Shown piece after piece: positions 60,943 through 64,000 of a DNA stretch of 64,000 bases. The notes under the pieces are model-generated. The model did no database searches and had not been told where the DNA came from. It saw only the letters and a list, made by a program, of their open reading frames with translations. Made by a program: the position numbers and the translations under genes. The DNA comes from JAQBVV01 sp965249205 (GTDB lineage: Bacteria > Acidobacteriota > Vicinamibacteria > Vicinamibacterales > UBA2999), in assembly GCA_965249205.1 (NCBI GenBank), contig CBDFLL010000003.1, positions 124,001-188,000 on the forward strand, in the 5' to 3' direction. The stretch's first letter is position 1; each line of letters starts with the position of its first letter.

Positions 60943-61872
60943 ATGGCACCGCGCGTCGTGTTCACGACACAGTCCGACATTGAAGCCAGTGTCATCGTGG
61001 CGCTGCTCGACAGCCACGGCATTCCAAGCTTTCGCATCTCCGGCAACCCGCAGTCCATTTGGCCTATGACGGTCAACTCCCTCGGCGACATCCAGATTGC
61101 GGTAGCTGAGGAGGCGGCTGACGAGGCACTGAGTATCATCGCGGGTCATCGCGCGGACACCGGCGCCAGCGTGGTACGCCTGCGCGACGAGTTCGAGGAC
61201 ATCGAGCACCGCGTGGGATACCGCTTCAACGATCGTGGGCTGCTCGAACACGCGCTCACGCACAAATCGCGTGCGGCCGAGGACGCGTCAGGCGGCGTCG
61301 CCGACAACGAGTCGTTGGAGTTTCTGGGCGACGCGGTGCTTGGTCTCGTCGTGGCCGACATGCTCTTTCACGCGTATCCCGATTCCAACGAAGGCCAGAA
61401 ATCGAAAATCAAAGCGTCGGTGGTATCGACGCCAGCGTTGGCTCGCCGGGCCGAAGCTATGGAACTGGGGGCGCACCTGTTGCTGGGGCGGGGCGAGGAG
61501 AAGACCGGCGGCCGGTTCAAGCAGGCGCTTCTTGCCGACACGTACGAGGCGCTGATCGCCGCCGTTTATCTGGACGGCGGGCTTCCCGCCGCCGCCGCCT
61601 TCCTTGAGCGCGAGTTGCGCGACGCGATCGAGGAAGCCGCGAGTCAGGCAATCGTCGGGGAGGATTACAAATCCGCGTTACAGGAGCGCGTCCAGGCACT
61701 GGGGCGACCGCTCCCGAAGTACCGCGTCGCTGACGAGTCGGGCCCGGATCACCGCAAGTTGTTCACAGTCGAGGTCATGGTCAGCGGAGAGACGCTGGGC
61801 AGCGCCACTGGGAAGGCGAAGAAGGCCGCCGAGCAGGACGCCGCGAGGCAGGCGCTCGACAGGCTGGACTAG
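60943..61872 (+). CDS. rnc: Ribonuclease III with N-terminal DUF2007-like domain
   Basis: 309 residues from ATG 60943, about 80 residues longer than usual. RNase III features are NESLEFLGDAVLGLVVADML (signature), DTYEALIAAVYLDGG, and a C-terminal dsRNA-binding domain with DYKSALQERVQALGRPLPKY. The first 70-75 residues (RVVFTTQSDIEASVIVALLD to AVAEEAADEALSII) resemble the DUF2007 fold, like the stand-alone gene at 11.4 kb. An open frame extends 15 bases upstream from a GTG. The stop TAG is part of a repeat CTAG at 61869. Confidence 0.85.
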   Translation: MAPRVVFTTQSDIEASVIVALLDSHGIPSFRISGNPQSIWPMTVNSLGDIQIAVAEEAADEALSIIAGHRADTGASVVRLRDEFEDIEHRVGYRFNDRGLLEHALTHKSRAAEDASGGVADNESLEFLGDAVLGLVVADMLFHAYPDSNEGQKSKIKASVVSTPALARRAEAMELGAHLLLGRGEEKTGGRFKQALLADTYEALIAAVYLDGGLPAAAAFLERELRDAIEEAASQAIVGEDYKSALQERVQALGRPLPKYRVADESGPDHRKLFTVEVMVSGETLGSATGKAKKAAEQDAARQALDRLD

Positions 61873-62139
61873 CAGCCCGTGGTGGAAGTCCAGCGGCATT
61901 CGACGAGCGATGCATCCTCGCGATCTGCGTTGCTCCTCCCTCAAATACAGGCGGTATTCTCGGTCGTCGCGCCTTATTCGCGAGCGCGGATTCCGCAGGC
62001 GTGCCACGACCGAGCAGAATCCGCGCGAGGCGGCCTCATTCGTCTAGCGCGGATTTCAGCAGTACCTGGCAGGGGGTCATGGCCCCGTTCGTGAAATCCG
62101 CGTTAGGTGCCGCGCCGGACTTTCACCACGAACTGCTAG
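61869..62139. repeat. Dispersed TIR repeat, copy C (about 271 bp)
   Basis: It begins CTAGCAGCCCGTGGTGGAAG and its complemented right end begins CTAGCAGTTCGTGGTGAAAG, giving inverted repeats of about 23 bases. The interior matches copy A for most of its length. The first CTAG contains the TAG stop of rnc. It ends 16 bases before the stop of the AAA ATPase gene reading toward it. It is non-coding. Confidence 0.85.
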
Positions 62140-62155
62140 CAAGTCGAGGTGCGCG

Positions 62156-63313
62156 TCAGTCGATCTCGATGATGCCCCAGCCCTTTCGCTCCTCTGGCGT
62201 GGCCTCCCCAGTCACGTACGCCAGAGCAGCTGCGGGTTCCTCCGAGTGTGGCACCCGCACGAGGGCATAACGCTGCACTTCGCGGGCGACGTCCTCGTCT
62301 GTCGGCGGGATTGGTTGGCAGTGGAGGGCGACCCACAGTCGAAGGAGCGGGTCGGTAAAGGAGTAACGCTTCCGATGGGCCGCGACGAGGTCGACATCCT
62401 CTAGCCACGACAGGTAGTCCTTCGTTGATCCTGGCGTGCGGTGCAGCCGCAAAGAGATCTCGGTTAAGGTCAGTGGCTCATCATTCGCCAGGATGTCGAG
62501 GATCGCCTTGAGCGCGCCGTAGCCTCGCGCCCGATGGAGACGCAGCTCGTAGCAGAAGCGACACGATCGGTCGAGCGCGCCACCCACCGACAGCAGCGCG
62601 GTCAGCGCGCTGATCGGATCGGCGCTCCGCCCCATCCGGCTCATCGCATCACGGATCTCGCACACGTAGGCCGCGCGGCCGTCGGTCAGCGCCTGCACGG
62701 CCTGGCTCAGGTAGTCCCGGTCGTCGGTCGGCGTCTGCTCGTAGCCGTTGAAGGCCGGGGAGAGCAGGTCGGTAACGTCTGAGGTCGCGAGCGGCGGGAG
62801 GTGCATGACCTCGAAACGGGACGTGGCATCCCGCAGTAGGCGGTGCACGCGAGCCACATACCGCGTGGTCAGTACGAAACGGTTCGGGCTGGCCGCCAGC
62901 GCCTCCAGGAACTCGCGGATCACGTGCCGAAGGCCAGGGAAGCTCTCGAATGTGCGGAGTTCAAGGACCTCGTCCAGCAGGAAGGTGCACGGGCCGCCTC
63001 CGGGCTGGCGTGCAGCGCCGAAGAAGGCGCACAGCGTCTCAAACGCCTCGCGGGCGGTCTCCGGTCGTCGGTCGCTGCCCGCCCACGAAAAGGGCGACGA
63101 CGTGATGACGGATTGGAGGAAGCGTTCCGGCGTGGTCGCGCAGCGCTCGACGTTGATGTACTGCGCTGCGCCGCGCCCGGCGCGATCGTGCAGGCGTTGT
63201 AGCAGCCATGTACGGCCGGTGCCGCATCCACCGGGCACCACTGGGATTCGTGATGGTGACGCATCAAGCGCCGCCACTACCCGTCGTTCGAACCCTGTGT
63301 GCGAACCTGTCAT
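62156..63313 (-). CDS. Orphan AAA/STAND-type ATPase with winged-helix end
   Basis: 385 residues. The P-loop is PGGCGTGRTWLLQRL, and the Walker B-like segment is CTFLLDEVLELRTF. The C-terminal part contains a winged-helix type fragment around DILANDEPLTLTEISLRLHR, then SWLEDVDLVAAHRKRYSF. This resembles the archaeal/bacterial ATPase family with C-terminal wHTH and possibly a DUF234-like region. No toxin or nuclease partner adjoins it. The start is ATG 63313. Its role is unknown. Confidence 0.75.
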   Translation of the reverse strand: MTGSHTGFERRVVAALDASPSRIPVVPGGCGTGRTWLLQRLHDRAGRGAAQYINVERCATTPERFLQSVITSSPFSWAGSDRRPETAREAFETLCAFFGAARQPGGGPCTFLLDEVLELRTFESFPGLRHVIREFLEALAASPNRFVLTTRYVARVHRLLRDATSRFEVMHLPPLATSDVTDLLSPAFNGYEQTPTDDRDYLSQAVQALTDGRAAYVCEIRDAMSRMGRSADPISALTALLSVGGALDRSCRFCYELRLHRARGYGALKAILDILANDEPLTLTEISLRLHRTPGSTKDYLSWLEDVDLVAAHRKRYSFTDPLLRLWVALHCQPIPPTDEDVAREVQRYALVRVPHSEEPAAALAYVTGEATPEERKGWGIIEID

Positions 63314-63664
63314 TCCGTTCTCCCGCTTCCGAGCCGGCGTGCCGGCGTCTACTGTCGTCGAGGTCCGTCACAACGCACCGCGTTCCTGAACAGACCGTAA
63401 ACGCTTCGGCAGCGTGTGGCCGTGTATCAGTGGCGCGATCGGGAAACCCCGAAAAGCGAAAGACTAGAAACTATGAAGCGCGGTCGCTCTTGTCAAATGA
63501 ATTCAGAGAAAAAAATCCATTGACATTCAACGTACTGCGGCACGTGGGGGATCCGACGGCGGAGTGTCGACGGGAAGGACAGGCGATTGCGCGTGGTGCC
63601 TACGCGCCGCGCATGCGATCTCGGTCTTCGTGATCGTCGCGACGCTGCAGTACGATAGCCGTGA
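63314..63664. other. Intergenic region upstream of purA, AT-richer in the middle
   Basis: About 350 bases between the divergent AAA ATPase and purA. The middle stretch (about 63440-63530), with AAAAGCGAAAG and AGAGAAAAAAATCC, is less GC-rich than average and may hold the promoters of both genes. TTGACA occurs at 63520 but no good -10 follows at the right distance. No small open frame was supported. Confidence 0.5.
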
Positions 63665-64000
63665 ATGTCGAACACCAATATCGCGGTCCTTGGTACGCAG
63701 TGGGGCGACGAAGGCAAGGGCAAGATCGTGGACATGCTCACGCCCCGCTTCTCGGTCGTCGCCCGCTACCAGGGTGGACACAACGCCGGACATACCGTGT
63801 ACGTGCAAGGCCGCAAGTTCGTGTTGCACCTGGTTCCGTCTGGCATTCTGCACCCAGGCGTGATGTGTGTCATCGGGAATGGCGTGGTCGTGGACCCGCA
63901 GGCCCTGTTCAAGGAGATCGATGAGCTGGCTGGGCTTGGCATCGCGGTCGACGGGCGGCTGCTGATCAGTGAAAAAGCCCACGTGATACTGCCGTATCAC
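63665..64000 (+). CDS. purA: Adenylosuccinate synthetase, N-terminal part (partial)
   Basis: ATG 63665 begins MSNTNIAVLGTQWGDEGKGK; the phosphate-binding GxQWGDEGKGK and the following RYQGGHNAGHTV are the PurA hallmarks. The reading frame runs off the window edge after 112 codons. PurA joins IMP and aspartate with GTP in adenine nucleotide synthesis. No ribosome-binding site is obvious before the ATG. Confidence 0.95.
   Translation, partial: MSNTNIAVLGTQWGDEGKGKIVDMLTPRFSVVARYQGGHNAGHTVYVQGRKFVLHLVPSGILHPGVMCVIGNGVVVDPQALFKEIDELAGLGIAVDGRLLISEKAHVILPYH

Noticed and set aside
62156..63313. AAA ATPase as part of a phage-defence operon.
   Set aside because: Neighbours are rnc, a repeat and purA; no effector or sensor gene adjoins it.
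63520..63548. TTGACA at 63520 as the purA promoter.
   Set aside because: The sequence 17-18 bases downstream (CGTGGG) does not resemble a -10 box.

Overview
The window is a 64 kb high-GC chromosomal segment of a Gram-negative bacterium. Several features suggest Acidobacteriota, probably class Vicinamibacteria: the tandem secreted proteins at 11.9-13.7 kb resemble a large acidobacterial paralogue family, and YciH has a CPxCG knuckle. Outer-membrane features are also present (SLBB export protein, lipoproteins, MsrPQ). The taxonomic call is inference from gene content, not from a marker-gene comparison. Genes are dense, often overlapping by 3-4 bases, and many start with GTG or TTG.

Layout. 0-5 kb: end of a propeller-like protein, glpE, a dispersed repeat, a four-gene membrane-protein operon on the minus strand, and leuA. 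5-20 kb: two crotonases (one frameshifted), an MHS transporter, an acyl-CoA ligase, two paralogous secreted proteins, an OYE-type oxidoreductase, a metallo-beta-lactamase lipoprotein with EF-hand loops, DoxX, a cupin, an ATP-grasp-like protein and YciH. 19.5-30.8 kb: polysaccharide export protein, a MutS-like membrane protein broken by an in-frame TAG, a GntP permease, a sugar cluster (Gfo/Idh, GMC, VOC, ROK), a SET-domain methyltransferase overlapping a SpoIID protein, and a lipoprotein. 30.8-40.6 kb: msrPQ flanked by two arsenosugar-type glycosyltransferases, a PepSY protein, two ABC-F ATPases and recQ. 40.7-49.4 kb: a duplicated-domain secreted protein, a beta-CASP nuclease, an FkbM methyltransferase, an envelope operon and SRAP.

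The 50-58 kb region is an accessory patchwork. It contains a truncated LD-carboxypeptidase, a complete ISL3-family insertion sequence with 8-bp target duplication, gene fragments (second SRAP end, HD hydrolase, serine recombinase abutting tRNA-fMet), and a candidate histidine-responsive locus. That locus has a 14-residue leader peptide ending in six consecutive His codons, overlapping alternative hairpins, a compact histidyl-tRNA-synthetase-like gene with a frameshift, and a HAD phosphatase. From 58 kb the chromosome is orderly again: ftsB, cutA, yqaA, metB, an RNase III with an unusual N-terminal DUF2007-like domain, an orphan AAA ATPase and the start of purA.

A dispersed non-coding repeat family runs through the window (copies near 0.6, 16.1, 33.8, 36.6, 38.5 and 61.9 kb). 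It has imperfect terminal inverted repeats and usually ends in CTAG. In five places the TAG of that CTAG is the stop codon of the neighbouring gene. Four loci (crotonase at 5.9 kb, small membrane protein at 16.4 kb, MutS-like gene at 21.6 kb, HisRS-like gene at 53.6 kb) carry a single frameshift or nonsense change. These may be real decay or assembly errors.
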